Below, one piece after another: positions 37,310 through 47,412 of a stretch of 64,000 nt of DNA. Positions within the stretch are counted from its first letter, which is position 1. Each line of letters opens with the position of its first letter. The DNA comes from Mangrovicoccus ximenensis (lineage in GTDB: Bacteria; Pseudomonadota; Alphaproteobacteria; Rhodobacterales; Rhodobacteraceae). A program made the position numbers and the translations under genes. Location: assembly GCF_003056725.1 (NCBI RefSeq), contig NZ_QBKZ01000001.1:1088593-1152592 (forward strand), read 5' to 3'. Below the pieces are notes generated by a model that was not told where the DNA came from, did no database searches, and saw only the letters and a program-made list of their open reading frames with translations.

Positions 37310-37756
37310 TCAGGCCTCCGACGCGGCGCGCACGGCAGCGCGGATCTTGTTGTAGGTCCCGCAGCGGCACAGGTTGACCATCGCGGCCTCGATGTCGCCG
37401 TCGGTCGGCGCGGGGGTGCCGGTCAGCAGGGCGGTCGCCGCCAGCACCTGGCCCGACTGGCAGTAGCCGCATTGCGGCACCTGATGCTCGACCCAGGCCT
37501 CGACCACCTTGCGGCCGGTCTCGGTTTCCTCGACGGTCTCGATCGTCTTGATCTCGGTGCCCTCGACCATCTCGGCCGGGGTGATGCAGGAGCGCGTCGG
37601 CTGGCCGTCGACCAGAACCGTGCAGGCGCCGCATTGCGCGACCCCGCAGCCATATTTCGTTCCGGTCAGCCCCAGTTCCTCGCGGATCACCCACAGAAGG
37701 GGCGTATCGGGATCGACATCGACTTCGCGGACCGTTCCGTTGACGTTGAGCTGCAC
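37310..37756 (-). CDS. [2Fe-2S] small subunit of a xanthine-dehydrogenase-family oxidoreductase (IorA-like)
   Basis: The 148-residue protein has an N-terminal plant-type ferredoxin domain (YGCGVAQCGACTVLVDG, then RSC) and a C-terminal [2Fe-2S] domain (VPQCGYCQSGQVLAA and CRCGTYNKIRAAV). It passes electrons from the molybdenum site of the large subunit. A GTG at 37756 with AGGAG seven bases before it is the likely start; the longer upstream frame is less convincing. The stop is three bases before the Tat-signal large subunit, of which only a stub remains. The small subunit itself appears complete. Confidence 0.9.
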   Translation of the reverse strand: MQLNVNGTVREVDVDPDTPLLWVIREELGLTGTKYGCGVAQCGACTVLVDGQPTRSCITPAEMVEGTEIKTIETVEETETGRKVVEAWVEHQVPQCGYCQSGQVLAATALLTGTPAPTDGDIEAAMVNLCRCGTYNKIRAAVRAASEA

Positions 37757-37912
37757 TGCGGTTCTCCTGGTTGTCCTGGCAAAAAGCTGGGCGGCCACCG
37801 GCATGGCGCTATTCCCCACATCCATGATGTGGGTTCAACGGCGGCGGCGGGGAAGTCCGGGTTCCCTCATTGCACCCATGAATGGAACTCATGAGTCCGC
37901 CCTCGGTGCGTC

Positions 37913-38842
37913 TCAGCCGCGTTCGCGCAGCGCGTCGAGCACCACCTGGAAGGCCGAGGAGGGCCGCTGGCGGCTGGGATAGTAGAGGTGGAAGCCGGGG
38001 AAGGACGGGCAGTATTCGTCGAGGCAGGTGCGCAGCGTCCCGGCCTGGACATGCGGCGCGGCGAGCCGCTCGGGCACCAGCGCCAGCCCGTGCCCGTCGG
38101 CCGCCGCGCGCAGCACCGGGTTGATCGTGTTGAAACAGGCCTGGCCCTGCACCTTGACGCGGATCTCGTGGCCGTCTCGGTCCTCGAATTCCCAGGCATA
38201 GAGCGCACCATGGGTCGAAAGCCGCAGGTTGATGCAGCGGTGATGCGTCAGGTCCTGCGGCGTTTCCGGCGCGCCCGCCGTGTCGAGATAGTCCGGCGCG
38301 CCGACGCAGATCATCCGTTCGTCCGGGCCGATCCGCATCGAGATCATGCCCTCGGCCACCTGTTCGCCATAGCGCACGCCGGCATCGCATTGCGAGGCGG
38401 CGAGGTCGGAATAGCCGTAATCCATCACGAATTCGACATTCACCGACGGGTGCTGCTTCAGCACCGGCGAGAGCTTCGGCCAGAGGATCGACTCGATGGC
38501 ATATTCCACCGCGACGATCCGCACCGTGCCGGTCGGCTGGTCGCGGGCATCGTTCAGCGCCGCCAGCCGCGCCTCGATCTTCTCGAAGCACGGATTGATC
38601 GTCGCCAGCAGGTCCTCGCCCTCGAGCGTCGGCGCGACCGAGCGGGTGGTTCGGGTCAGAAGGCGCAGTCCCAGCCGCTTCTCCAGCCCCTTGATGGTGT
38701 GGCTCAGCGCGGATTGCGACACGTTCAGCCGGGCGGCAGCGCGGGTGAAGCTGCGTTCCTCGGCGACGGCGGCAAGCGCAATGAGATCGTTGATGTTTTC
38801 GCGGAGCATGAGGGAGGCCCTGAGCTGGTGGTCAAGGATCAT
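37913..38842 (-). CDS. LysR-family transcriptional regulator
   Basis: A full-length 309-residue LysR protein. The HTH is LIALAAVAEERSFTRAAARL, then NVSQSALSHTIKGLEKRLG, with a PBP-like effector domain typical of the group that ends LYYPSRQRPSSAFQVVLDAL. It is upstream of, and on the same strand as, the oxidoreductase small subunit, with about 150 bases between. It may control it. An ATG at 38809 is an alternative start, since residues 1-11 before MLRENINDL are not clearly conserved. Confidence 0.85.
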   Translation of the reverse strand: MILDHQLRASLMLRENINDLIALAAVAEERSFTRAAARLNVSQSALSHTIKGLEKRLGLRLLTRTTRSVAPTLEGEDLLATINPCFEKIEARLAALNDARDQPTGTVRIVAVEYAIESILWPKLSPVLKQHPSVNVEFVMDYGYSDLAASQCDAGVRYGEQVAEGMISMRIGPDERMICVGAPDYLDTAGAPETPQDLTHHRCINLRLSTHGALYAWEFEDRDGHEIRVKVQGQACFNTINPVLRAAADGHGLALVPERLAAPHVQAGTLRTCLDEYCPSFPGFHLYYPSRQRPSSAFQVVLDALRERG

Positions 38843-38899
38843 TGTTGTGGTCTCCCGACGATATATGAGCCCCGCTCATCATGTCCACTGCCTGCGGCT

Positions 38900-39081
38900 T
38901 CAGGGCGCGAGCCGGATCAGCCGGTCGTCCGACGGACCGTCGCGGCGCGGCGAGCGGGCGGTCGTGACGGCGAAGATCCCGCCGCCGGTGACCAGCACGT
39001 CGCGCAGCCTTTCGCCCGCGTCATGGGCCTCGCTGACATCGCCTCCGGGCGTGACCGCCAGCAGGCTTCCGCTGCGCAGCC
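38900..39081 (-). pseudogene. PQQ-dependent (aldose/sorbosone-type) dehydrogenase, C-terminal fragment
   Basis: The minus strand reads GSLLAVTPGGDVSEAHDAGE, then RLRDVLVTGGGIFAVT and DDRLIRLAP before a stop. This resembles the last beta-propeller blade of soluble PQQ-type sugar dehydrogenases. About 60 residues are present; the rest is cut at base 39081, where slt continues on the plus strand. Assignment is by memory of this tail and is moderately uncertain. Confidence 0.5.
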
Positions 39082-40413
39082 AGGAAGGCGCTGCGCCAGG
39101 ACCTGCCGGGGGTCGACGGGCTGATCGCGCGGGTGCCGGACGCGCTGCAATCCGATCCGGGGCTTGCCTTCGAGCGGATGGCCTGGCGGATGCGGCGCGG
39201 GCGCTACATGGACACCGCCGAACTGATGCAGGCGCAGTCCGCGACGGCGGCGACGCTGGGACGGCCCGACCAATGGGCGGATTACCGGCGGCGGCTGGCG
39301 CGGCAGCTGATGCGCGACAAGGAGTACCGCGAGGCCTATCTGATCGCCTCGGGCCACCGGCTGACGCCCGGCGCCGACTATGCCGATCTCGAATGGCTCT
39401 CGGGCTACATCGCGCTGCGCTTCCTCGATGCGCCGGGCGCCGCGCTCGACCATTTCCAGCGGCTGCGCGCGGCGGTTTCGACGCCGATCTCGCTGGGGCG
39501 GGCGGGCTATTGGGAAGGCCGGGCCTACGAGGCGCTGGGAGAGGAAGACCAGGCGAAGGCGGCCTATGCCTTCGGCGCGGAGTACCAGACGAGCTTCTAT
39601 GGCCAGCTCGCCGCCGAGCGTGGCGGCATCGCGCCCGATCCACGGCTGACCGGGGGCGAAAGCTTCCCCGACGGGGTGCGCGCGCCGTTCCGGTCCTCGC
39701 CGGTCTACCAGGCCGGGGTGACGATTTTCGAGGCCGGAGACCTGCGGCTGGCGGCGCGGTTCTTCTCGCATCTGGCGGAAAGTCTGAGCCGCGAGGATAT
39801 CGGCTCGATGGCGGCGCGGCTGGAGCTGCTGCGCTCGCCGCATGTCGAGCTGGAGATCGCCAAGCGGGCCCAGACCATGGGCTACGACATCCACAAGCCG
39901 TTGTTCCCGGTGATGCGGCTCGACACCCGCCAGACGCCGGATGTCGCGCCGGAGCTGGCGCTGTCGATCGCGCGTCGCGAGAGCGAGTTCAACCATGCGG
40001 TGGTCAGCCATGCCGGGGCGCGCGGGCTGATGCAGCTGATGCCGGGCACGGCGCAGCTGATGGCGCCGGTGGTCGGCGTCAGCTACAGCCCGGCGCGGCT
40101 GACCTCGGACCCGGTCTACAATGCGCGGCTGGGCAGCGCCTACCTGCAGCGGCTGCGCGACGAATTCGGCGGCAGCACGGTGCTGGTGGCGGCGGGCTAC
40201 AATGCCGGGCCCGGACGGCCGCGGGACTGGATGGAGCGCTACGGCGATCCGCGCGATCCGTCGGTGGACGCGGTCGACTGGATCGAGCACATCCCGTTCC
40301 GCGAGACGCGCAACTACGTGATGCGGGTGATGGAGTCGCTGGCGCCCTACCGTGCGCGGCTGTCGGGCAAGACGGAGCCGCTGGGGCTGGAGGCGGCGCT
40401 GAAAGCGCGCTGA
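39082..40413 (+). pseudogene. slt: Soluble lytic murein transglycosylase, C-terminal part
   Basis: About 443 residues from RKALRQDLPGVDGL onward. The helical superhelix of Slt70-type enzymes covers residues up to about 280 (LQRLAERGG-like FYGQLAAERGG, FFSHLAES). The SLT catalytic domain follows, with the catalytic Glu in ALSIARRESEFNHAVVSHAG, then ARGLMQLMPGTAQLMA and VAAGYNAGPGRPRDWMERYG. It cleaves glycan strands with 1,6-anhydro ends. The signal peptide and first helices are missing because the gene is joined at about 39082 to an antisense dehydrogenase tail. The catalytic domain is complete. Confidence 0.9.
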
Positions 40414-40477
40414 CCCGGGCGTCCGGGAGAGGGCGCCCCCCCTCCCTGACCCTCCCCCGCGCGCTGCCCGGAAGCCG

Positions 40478-41154
40478 GGCTCGACAGGCTCGCGCGGCTG
40501 GAGCTGCCCCCGCCGGTGCTGCTGGCCGCTCCGGTGGCGCTTTCCGCCCTGGCGGTGGTCGTGGCGAAGCCGCAGGCGGCGGCGGTGGCCGGAGATGGCT
40601 ACCAGTTCCCGTACTATCTGCTGTTCTTCCTGGGCGGGTTTCTTGCCGGGGCACGGCATGAGGCGGTGCTGGACTGGGCGCGGCGGCAGGCCTGGCGGCT
40701 GCTTGCGGCGGCCATGGCGCTCTTCGCCTGCAAGGTGGTGCTGCTGACCCTTGCGCTGGTCGAGGACACCGCTACCGGACAGGCGCTGGCCGCGGGGGGC
40801 TGGACTCCGGCGGGACTGCATCCCGAGCGGGCGGCGATCTTCTGCGTGACCGAGGCGCTGACCGCCTGGGCCTGGTGCCTTGCCGCGCTCGGCCTGTCGG
40901 CGCGGTATCTCGCCCGGAGCGGGCGGATGCTGCCCGAGCTGACCCGCGCGGTCTTCCCGGTCTATGTGCTGCATTTCCCGCTGACCCTGGCCGGGCTTGC
41001 GCTGGCCGCGCAGGTCCCGGCGCCCTGGCCGCTCGAATTCGCGCTCCTGCTGGCCTTCGTCTACGGTGCCAGCTGGCTGCTCTGGCGGCTGGCCGACCGT
41101 CTCGGCCCGGCGCGGTATCTCGTCGGTGGCAGGCCGCGGAAGACGAAGACATAG
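40478..41154 (+). pseudogene. Acyltransferase family 3 membrane protein, C-terminal half
   Basis: The frame is open from about LDRLARLELPPPVLLAAP, upstream of the first ATG at 40516. It shows several hydrophobic helices (LFFLGGFLAGARHE, AVFPVYVLHFPLTLAGLALA, FALLLAFVYGASWLLWRL) typical of the end of acyltransferase-3 (OafA/NolX-like) proteins. The N-terminal half with the catalytic His-rich segment is absent, so the gene is cut at about 40478, immediately after slt-derived intergenic sequence. The stop is at 41154. Confidence 0.7.
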
Positions 41155-42243
41155 GCCGGGCGAGGCGCCGTTGTCCGCCCCGGTTTCGATATGCAGCGCG
41201 CCATCCGGATCTGGAATGTCCCCAGGATGATCTGCGGCTCTGGCGGCCATGAAAGCGCGTCGGTCAGGGTCCCCGCCGGCAGGACGGCGGCAGGAAGCAA
41301 GGCAGCGGACCGTGCCCCGGCGCCGGCAATCGGCTGCTGCTGTCCGAAGGCGCCCCGTGAGAGCGTCTTCCGGGAACAGGATCGCAAACCTCAGCGGAAT
41401 GCAGGCCGGCAGGCGCCATGTCGCGGGACCTCTGCCCGGACCGATCGCCCCAACGGGACAAAGGAAAAAGCCGGGCAGTCCGGCGCCCTGACGGTCGTGC
41501 CTCCGCCCCGGGCTCAGCCCGTCTCCGGAACTCCGCATGGAAGGCGCTGCGCTTCGCGGCCATGTGCCCGGCCGCAGGGACCGGGCCGTCATTTCCCGTC
41601 ATGCCGCCGCCCTGCGCCATCCCGGATCCCATGACGGCGTCCGCCCGTGCGACCAGTCGCCGAGCCTGTCCGCATGGTGCCCGGACACGCGGGTTCGCGC
41701 CCGCTCGCTGCCTTGGCCTCGCTCGGCGCGCCGGAGGGCGCCTCCGGGAACAGGGCTGCCAGACGGGTGCCAGCGCCTGCGGAGAGGTCGCCGGCCCGCT
41801 GCCGGATCTCGGGCGATCTCCCCGTGCATCATCGCGAAGATGCGGACGCCAGCTCGTCGAACCGCTCCATGGGCTCCTTGACGGCGCCGCTGGCGTGCTC
41901 ATGGGCGGCAACGCCCCCGCCGACACACAGCGTCAGGACCGGGACAGTCCCAAAGACAGCCGATGGCAGGATCGTGCCTTGTTGCCGCCTTGCCGGGTCT
42001 GCGGTCCGCCCCATGCGCCTGCGGGGCGCCGCCGTCACCCGGGGCCGGACGCAGTGGCCGATCCGGGATGGTGCGCAGCACCCTTTGCCCGGCAATCCAA
42101 GGCAGTCCGGGGAAACTTCGGGCTTCGGCGGGTTCCGCACCGGGTCTGCGGCCCAGGGCAATGCCCGTCTCGCGGCGGTCTGTGCTATCGTCGGAAAATG
42201 CCGCCCGGACATTTCCCGTCCCATTTGTACGCAGGAGCATTCG
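41155..42243. other. 1.1-kb stretch without a credible gene
   Basis: No ORF here has family features or a Shine-Dalgarno sequence. The apparent long frame extends from the following PPOX gene and is GC-driven. The texture (scattered CG-rich words, no codon-position rhythm) resembles 29591-30676. The promoter of the PPOX gene at 42244 must lie at the right end. Nothing more is seen. Confidence 0.5.
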
Positions 42244-42876
42244 ATGACGTTCAAGCCCACGGACCCTGTCACCAGCCTTGCTGCGCTGCGCGAGATCATT
42301 CCCGACCCGGTCTCGGTCCGCGTCCGGAACAAGGACATGACCTTCCTGAACGGACTGGCGCGCGCCTTCATCGCGCTGTCCCCGCTTGCCGTGCTTGCAA
42401 CCCGCGCGCCCGACGGATCCGTCGCGACCTCGCCGCGCGGGGACGCGCCAGGTTTCGCCAAGGTACATGACGAGCGCACGCTGTTCCTGCCGGACCGGCT
42501 GGGCAACCACCGCCTCGACAGCTTCCGGAACATCCTGGCCAACCCCGATATCGGCCTGCTCTTCATGGTGCCGGGTCACACCGAGACTCTGCGCATCGCC
42601 GGAACCGCGCAGATCCTCCGCGATGCGGATATCCGCGAAGCGCTTGCGCATAACGGCCGGGTGCCCGACCTCGCTCTGGCGGTCACGGTCGGGACGGTCT
42701 TCATGCATTGCTCCAAGGCCTTCGTCCGCTCGGCGCTCTGGAAGCCCGCGACCTGGCCCGGCCGGGGCAGCGCCCCGACGCTGGCCCAATGGGCTGCCGA
42801 GGCCGTCCCGTCGGATCTGGACGCGGGGCAGATCCAGGACATGCATGACAGGGATGCCGCGACGCGGCTCTACTGA
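42244..42876 (+). CDS. PPOX-class FMN-dependent flavoprotein (MSMEG_1061-like)
   Basis: This 210-residue split-barrel flavoprotein begins MTFKPTDPVTSLAALREII. It has the FMN-binding beta barrel, with SPLAVLATRAPDGSVATSPR, LFLPDRLGNHRLDSFRNILA and GLLFMVPGHTETLRIAGTA, and a C-terminal tail with FMHCSKAFVRSALWKP. That is the arrangement of the MSMEG_1061-type pyridoxamine phosphate oxidase family. The reaction is unknown. A weak GGAGC lies before the ATG. It is a different subfamily from the PPOX protein at 386. The gene appears complete. Confidence 0.85.
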   Translation: MTFKPTDPVTSLAALREIIPDPVSVRVRNKDMTFLNGLARAFIALSPLAVLATRAPDGSVATSPRGDAPGFAKVHDERTLFLPDRLGNHRLDSFRNILANPDIGLLFMVPGHTETLRIAGTAQILRDADIREALAHNGRVPDLALAVTVGTVFMHCSKAFVRSALWKPATWPGRGSAPTLAQWAAEAVPSDLDAGQIQDMHDRDAATRLY

Positions 42877-43003
42877 GCGGGAGGGCCGGGCCGGAGGCGA
42901 CGGCGCGGGTCACGCCGCAGGCGACAGTCCGGCCATTCCGTGATAGGGTGCAGGGGCAAGCTGACGGCACGACCATCCTCACTGGGCAGCGGAGGACAGT
43001 CCA

Positions 43004-44795
43004 ATGGGAAGACCCGCGCGTGCCCCGGCCGGTCCGGCCGCGGGACAGCAGCACGATCCGCTCGTCGCAATGCATTGGGGCTCGTACCGGGCGGAATGCC
43101 GGGAGGGCAGTCTCGTCGCCCTGCGCGGCATGGAAGACGATCCGGACCCTTCGCCAATCGGCCAGGGGATCGCGGGCACGCTGGACGGGCCCTGCCGCAT
43201 CCACGGTCCGATGGTCCGCAGGGGCTTCCTCGAGAACGGCCATCGCGGCAACACCGCGCTGCGAGGCGCGGACAGCTTCGTCGAAACCGGCTGGGACGAG
43301 GCGCTCGATCTCGCCGCCGCGGAGCTGGAGCGGGTGCGCAGCGGCCACGGCAATGCGGCCATCTATTCGGGCTCCTACGGCTGGGCCAGCGCCGGACGCT
43401 TCCACCATGCCAAGAGCCAGCTGCGCCGCTTCATGACCATGTTCGGCGGCAGCACCGTGTCGGTGAACACCTACAGCTGTTCCTCCGCCGAAGTGATCCT
43501 GCCGCATGTCGTCGGCCATTTCATGCCGCTGCTGGCCGAGCATACCTCCTGGGATGCAGTCGCTGGCGCAGGATCCCTGGTCGTCGCCTTCGGCGGGTTG
43601 GCGCGGCGCAACGGGCAGGTCAATGCCGGTGGCGTCGGGCGGCATGTGCAGCATGCCGCGATGATGCGCGCGCGCGGCGCCGGAGCGCGCTTCGTCAATG
43701 TCTCGCCGATCCGCTCGGACATCGACCCGGAACTGGAGGCGGACTGGCTTCCGGTGCGCCCGGGAACCGATGTCGCGCTGATGCTGGGGCTGGCCCATGA
43801 GCTGCTGCGCACGGAGCGGCATGACCGCGGCTTCCTGGAAAGCCACTGCACCGGCTTCGGCTCCTTCCTGCCCTATCTGACCGGCGAAGCCGACGGCCAG
43901 CCCAAGGATGCAGCCTGGGCCGCGGAGATCACCGGCCTTCCGGCCTCCGCCATCGAGGAGCTTGCCATGCGCATGGCAAGCGGACCGGCAATCCTGAATG
44001 CCAGCTGGTCGCTGACCCGGCAGCAGAATGGCGAACAGATCTACTGGATGCTGGTGGTGCTGGCGGCGATGCTCGGCGGGATCGGGCGCCCCGGCGAGGG
44101 TTTCGCGCTGGGACTGGGCGCCGTCAACGGCGTCGGCAACAGCTTTTCGCGGCTGTCGCTCGCGGCCCTGCCGATGGGCGAGGACCCGGCCGACAGTTTC
44201 ATCCCGGTGGCGCGGATTTCCGACATGCTGCTCTCGCCTGGCGCGGCCTACCGCTATGACGGGCAGACGCGGCACTATCCGGAGATCCATCTGGTCTACT
44301 GGGTCGGCGGCAATGTCTTCCACCACCACCAGGATCTCAACCGGCTGCGGCGGGCCTGGCAGCGGGCCGGGACCGTGATCGTGCACGAGCCGTTCTGGAC
44401 GCCGATGGCGCGGCATGCCGACATCGTCCTGCCCTCCACGCTCCCGGCGGAGCGCAACGACATCGTCGGCACCTTCAACGAGAGCCGGGTCATGTTCTCG
44501 TCGCAGGTCTCCGCGCCATATGGCGACACGCGGAACGATCACGACATCTTCGCCGGGCTCGCCGCCCGGCTGCGGCCCGGGGACGGCAACGGGACCGGCT
44601 TCGCCGAACGTTTCACCGGCGGGCTGGACGAGACCGCCTGGCTGGAGCGGCTCTACGAGGAGTCGCGAGCGGCGACGCCTGGCGGCGGAGACTGGCCCGG
44701 CTTCGCGGATTTCCGCGCGCAGGGATATCTCGATCTGCCGCCGCCGGCGCGGCCGCGGACGATGCTGGAGGCGTTCCGGATGCCCGCGACCACGG
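43004..44795 (+). pseudogene. Molybdopterin S-/N-oxide reductase (BisC/DMSO reductase type), C-terminally cut
   Basis: About 597 residues remain. AMHWGSYRAEC near the start is the N-terminal block of biotin-sulfoxide/TMAO-type reductases; the serine-ligand region VNTYSCSSAEVILPHVVGHF is present. Nucleotide-binding segments include VRPGTDVALMLGLAHEL, ILNASWSLTRQQNGEQIYWM, GNVFHHHQDLNRLRRAW and ADIVLPSTLPAERNDIVG. No Tat signal is visible, suggesting a cytosolic reductase. The last conserved domain is missing because a GH28 gene takes over at about 44785. Start ATG 43004 has a weak RBS. Electron donor and substrate are unknown. Confidence 0.85.
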
Positions 44796-46038
44796 TCTGG
44801 ACCCTGCCTCGGACGACAATGCCGCCGCCTTCGCCGCCGCCGTGGCGGCCACGCCCGCGGGCGGCACGCTGAAGGTGCCTTCGGGGCGCTATGTCACCGG
44901 ACCGGTCTTCCTCAAGGCGGGGATCACGCTCTGGCTGACGGACGGTGCCGAGATTGCCGGCAAGGCGGACCGCACGGGCTGGCCGCAGCTTCCCGCCCGC
45001 GACGGGTCCGGTCGCGTCATCGGCACCTGGGAGGGCCTGCCCGAGACCTCTTTTGCCGCCGTCTTGACCGCGATCGACTGCTCGGGGCTGAAGATCACCG
45101 GGCGGGGCACCATCGACGGCGGCGGCGACCGCGGCGACTGGTGGTCCTGGCCGAAGGAGACCCGCGACGGCGCTCGCCGCCCGCGCACGCTCTTCCTCGC
45201 GCATTCGCCGGATGTGGAGCTGTCGGGCTTCACTGTCAGGAACTCGCCGAGCTGGACGGTGCATCCGTTCCGCTGCGACCGGCTGACCGCCGCCGCCCTG
45301 TTCATCGAGAACCCGCATGACAGCCCCAATACCGACGGGCTCGACCCCGAAAGCTGCGAGGATGTCCTGCTGGCCGGGCTGCATTTTTCGGTGGGCGACG
45401 ATTGCATCGCGGTGAAGGCGGGGAAGCGCGCCCCGGGGCAGGAGGACCACCTCGCCCCGACACGGCGGCTGGAGATCGTGCAGTGCCACATGGAGCGCGG
45501 CCATGGCGCCGTGGTGCTGGGCAGCGAGATGTCGGGCGAGATCACCGACGTCACCATCCGCGCCTGCAGCTTCGACGGCACCGACCGCGGGCTCAGGATC
45601 AAGACACGCCGGGGCAGGGGCGGCAAGGTCGCCCGGGTGACGCTAGACCATGTCGCGATGACGGACGTGCCGACGCCCTTTGCCGCCAATGCCTTCTATT
45701 TCTGCGATCCCGACGGGCATGACGACTGGGTGCAGGCCCGCACGCCCGCGCCGGTGGATGCGACCACCCCGGTGATCGAGGACGTCACCTTCCGCGACGT
45801 GACCGCGACCGGCGTGACACTCGCGGTCGTGGCGCTGCTCGGCCTGCCGGAACAGCCGATCCGCGGCATCCGGCTGGAGCGGGTGCGGGCAAGCTTCGAC
45901 CGGGACGCGCAGCCCGGCGTGCCGCTGATGGCGGCGGGCGTCGCGCCCGCCTGCCGCGAGACCATCCGCGCCGATTTCGCCGAGGTGACAGGCGATGTCG
46001 AGATTTTCGAGACGACGAAGGACCCAGAGCCATGCTGA
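44785..46038 (+). pseudogene. Glycoside hydrolase family 28 (polygalacturonase), N-terminally cut
   Basis: From DHGLDPASDDNAAAFAAAV the frame follows GH28: ITGRGTIDGGG, NSPSWTVHPFRCDRL, SPNTDGLDPESCEDVL (NTDG catalytic motif), SVGDDCIAVKAGKRA (DD catalytic motif), HGAVVLGSEMSGEI (GHG-like) and RGLRIKTRRGRGG (RIK). All three catalytic Asp residues can be placed. It hydrolyses galacturonan-type pectin chains. The N-terminal start, perhaps 30-80 residues, is missing, since the frame emerges from the molybdoenzyme. The GH105 gene overlaps its stop by seven bases. The catalytic core is complete. Confidence 0.9.
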
Positions 46039-47126
46039 CCGACTATTTTGCCGCCTTCACCGCGGCCTACACGCCCTACAAGGGCGGGCCCTGGTGCTAC
46101 GAGGACGGCTGCCTCTACCGCGGGCTGGAGCTTCTGCACCGCGCCACCGGCGAGGCGCGCTGGCTGGAGGAAATGCAGTCCCGCGTCGATGCGCAGATCG
46201 GCGACGGCAGCTCGCTCGCGGGCTACAACCTCTCGGACTACAACATCGACAACATCATGTCGGGCAAGGCGCTGCTCTATCTCGACGAGGTGACGGGCGA
46301 TCCGAAATACATGAAGGCGGCGGCGATCCTGATCGACCAGCTGGCGACCCATCCGCGGACGAAATCCGGGGTCTACTGGCACAAGCTGCGCTATCCGTGG
46401 CAGGTCTGGCTCGACGGCCTCTACATGGGCGCGCCGTTCCAGATCGGCTACGGGCTGAGGACCGGCGACGCGGCGCTGGTCGAGGACGCCATCGCGCAGG
46501 TCTCCACCGCGCTCGAGATGACCTTCGTGCCTGCGACCGGGCTCTACGCACATGCAATGGACGAGGCGCGCAAGCAGCCCTGGTCGGACCGCGAAACTGG
46601 CCACAACAAGGCGCATTGGTCGCGCGCGCTCGGCTGGCTCGCGATGGCGCTGGTCGACATCGCCGAACTGGCAGGCCCCGAGCGGTTCCGTCCGCTCGAG
46701 GCGCAGACCCGGGCGCTGCTGGCACGGATCGCCGGGCTGCGCGTGCCGGGCGGTCTCTGGCTGCAGGTGATCGACCGGCCCGACCTGGCCGGGAACTACG
46801 AGGAAAGCTCGGCTTCGGCGATGTTCGTCTATGCGCTGGAAAAGGGCGCGGTGCTGGGCTTCGCCGACGCGCCGCCCGCCGATCTCTTCGACATCCTCGC
46901 CGCCAAGGTGGTGCGCAAGCGCGCGGGCGGCGGGCAGGAGATGGCCGAGATCTGCGAGGTGGCGGGCCTCGGCTATTTCGGGAACCGCTTCCGCGACGGC
47001 TCGGCCGAATATTACCTGACCGAAGCCCGGGTGTCCGACGACATCAAGGGCGTGGGGCCGCTGATGATGAGCTATGCCGCCCATCTGGAGCGCGGCAGCG
47101 ATGCGGCAGAGGCGCGGGTCGCCTGA
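46032..47126 (+). CDS. Glycoside hydrolase family 105 unsaturated rhamnogalacturonyl hydrolase
   Basis: The 364-residue enzyme has an (alpha/alpha)6 barrel. TKSGVYWHKLRYPWQVWLDG, then LYMGAPFQIGYG holds the WLDGLYM catalytic motif, and WSDRETGHNKAHWSRALGWL is the HWSRALGW block of YteR-type GH105. It removes the unsaturated uronate from lyase products, in the cytoplasm (no signal peptide). It overlaps the GH28 gene by seven bases, so the two act together in pectin degradation. A second GH105 at 22175 differs in its motifs and is not a duplicate. Complete. Confidence 0.9.
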   Translation: MLTDYFAAFTAAYTPYKGGPWCYEDGCLYRGLELLHRATGEARWLEEMQSRVDAQIGDGSSLAGYNLSDYNIDNIMSGKALLYLDEVTGDPKYMKAAAILIDQLATHPRTKSGVYWHKLRYPWQVWLDGLYMGAPFQIGYGLRTGDAALVEDAIAQVSTALEMTFVPATGLYAHAMDEARKQPWSDRETGHNKAHWSRALGWLAMALVDIAELAGPERFRPLEAQTRALLARIAGLRVPGGLWLQVIDRPDLAGNYEESSASAMFVYALEKGAVLGFADAPPADLFDILAAKVVRKRAGGGQEMAEICEVAGLGYFGNRFRDGSAEYYLTEARVSDDIKGVGPLMMSYAAHLERGSDAAEARVA

Positions 47127-47212
47127 TGCTGGACGTGTCTCCGGCACGGCCCGAGCTGAGCGCGGCACAGGCGGCCCGCTTCACCCGCGCGCGCGTCCTG
47201 GCGCGGGCGGGG
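47126..47212 (+). pseudogene. Start of an unidentified gene after GH105
   Basis: An ATG overlaps the GH105 stop (TGATG) and opens MLDVSPARPELSAAQAARF, continuing to WLPPGPIS. The translational coupling suggests the first 25-30 residues of the next pectin-operon gene, cut off by the opposite-strand segment near 47212. No family could be recognised from so little. Confidence 0.35.
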
Positions 47213-47400
47213 TGGCTGCCTCCCGGCCCGATCAGCGCCGCCCAGAGCGTGCGCGTGCCGATCTCCACCTTCTGCCAGGCACAGCCCTCGGCATCGAGAA
47301 AGGAGCCGCCCGCCCCCCGCGGGGCATCCGCGCCCGGCTGGGCGGCGGCCTGCGCAGCCAGCAGCCCCAGAAGGACGGCAAGACGGGCGGCTCCGGTCAT
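47213..47400 (-). pseudogene. Small secreted protein downstream of add, N-terminal part
   Basis: The minus strand encodes a Sec signal peptide (MTGAARLAVLLGLLAAQAAA) and then GGSFLDAEGCAWQKVEIGTR, continuing into TLWAALIGPGG. This resembles short secreted proteins of unknown function in Rhodobacteraceae. It begins 12 bases after the adenosine deaminase stop. It is cut at about 47212. Function unknown. Confidence 0.5.
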
Positions 47401-47412
47401 CTGGCGTTCTCC

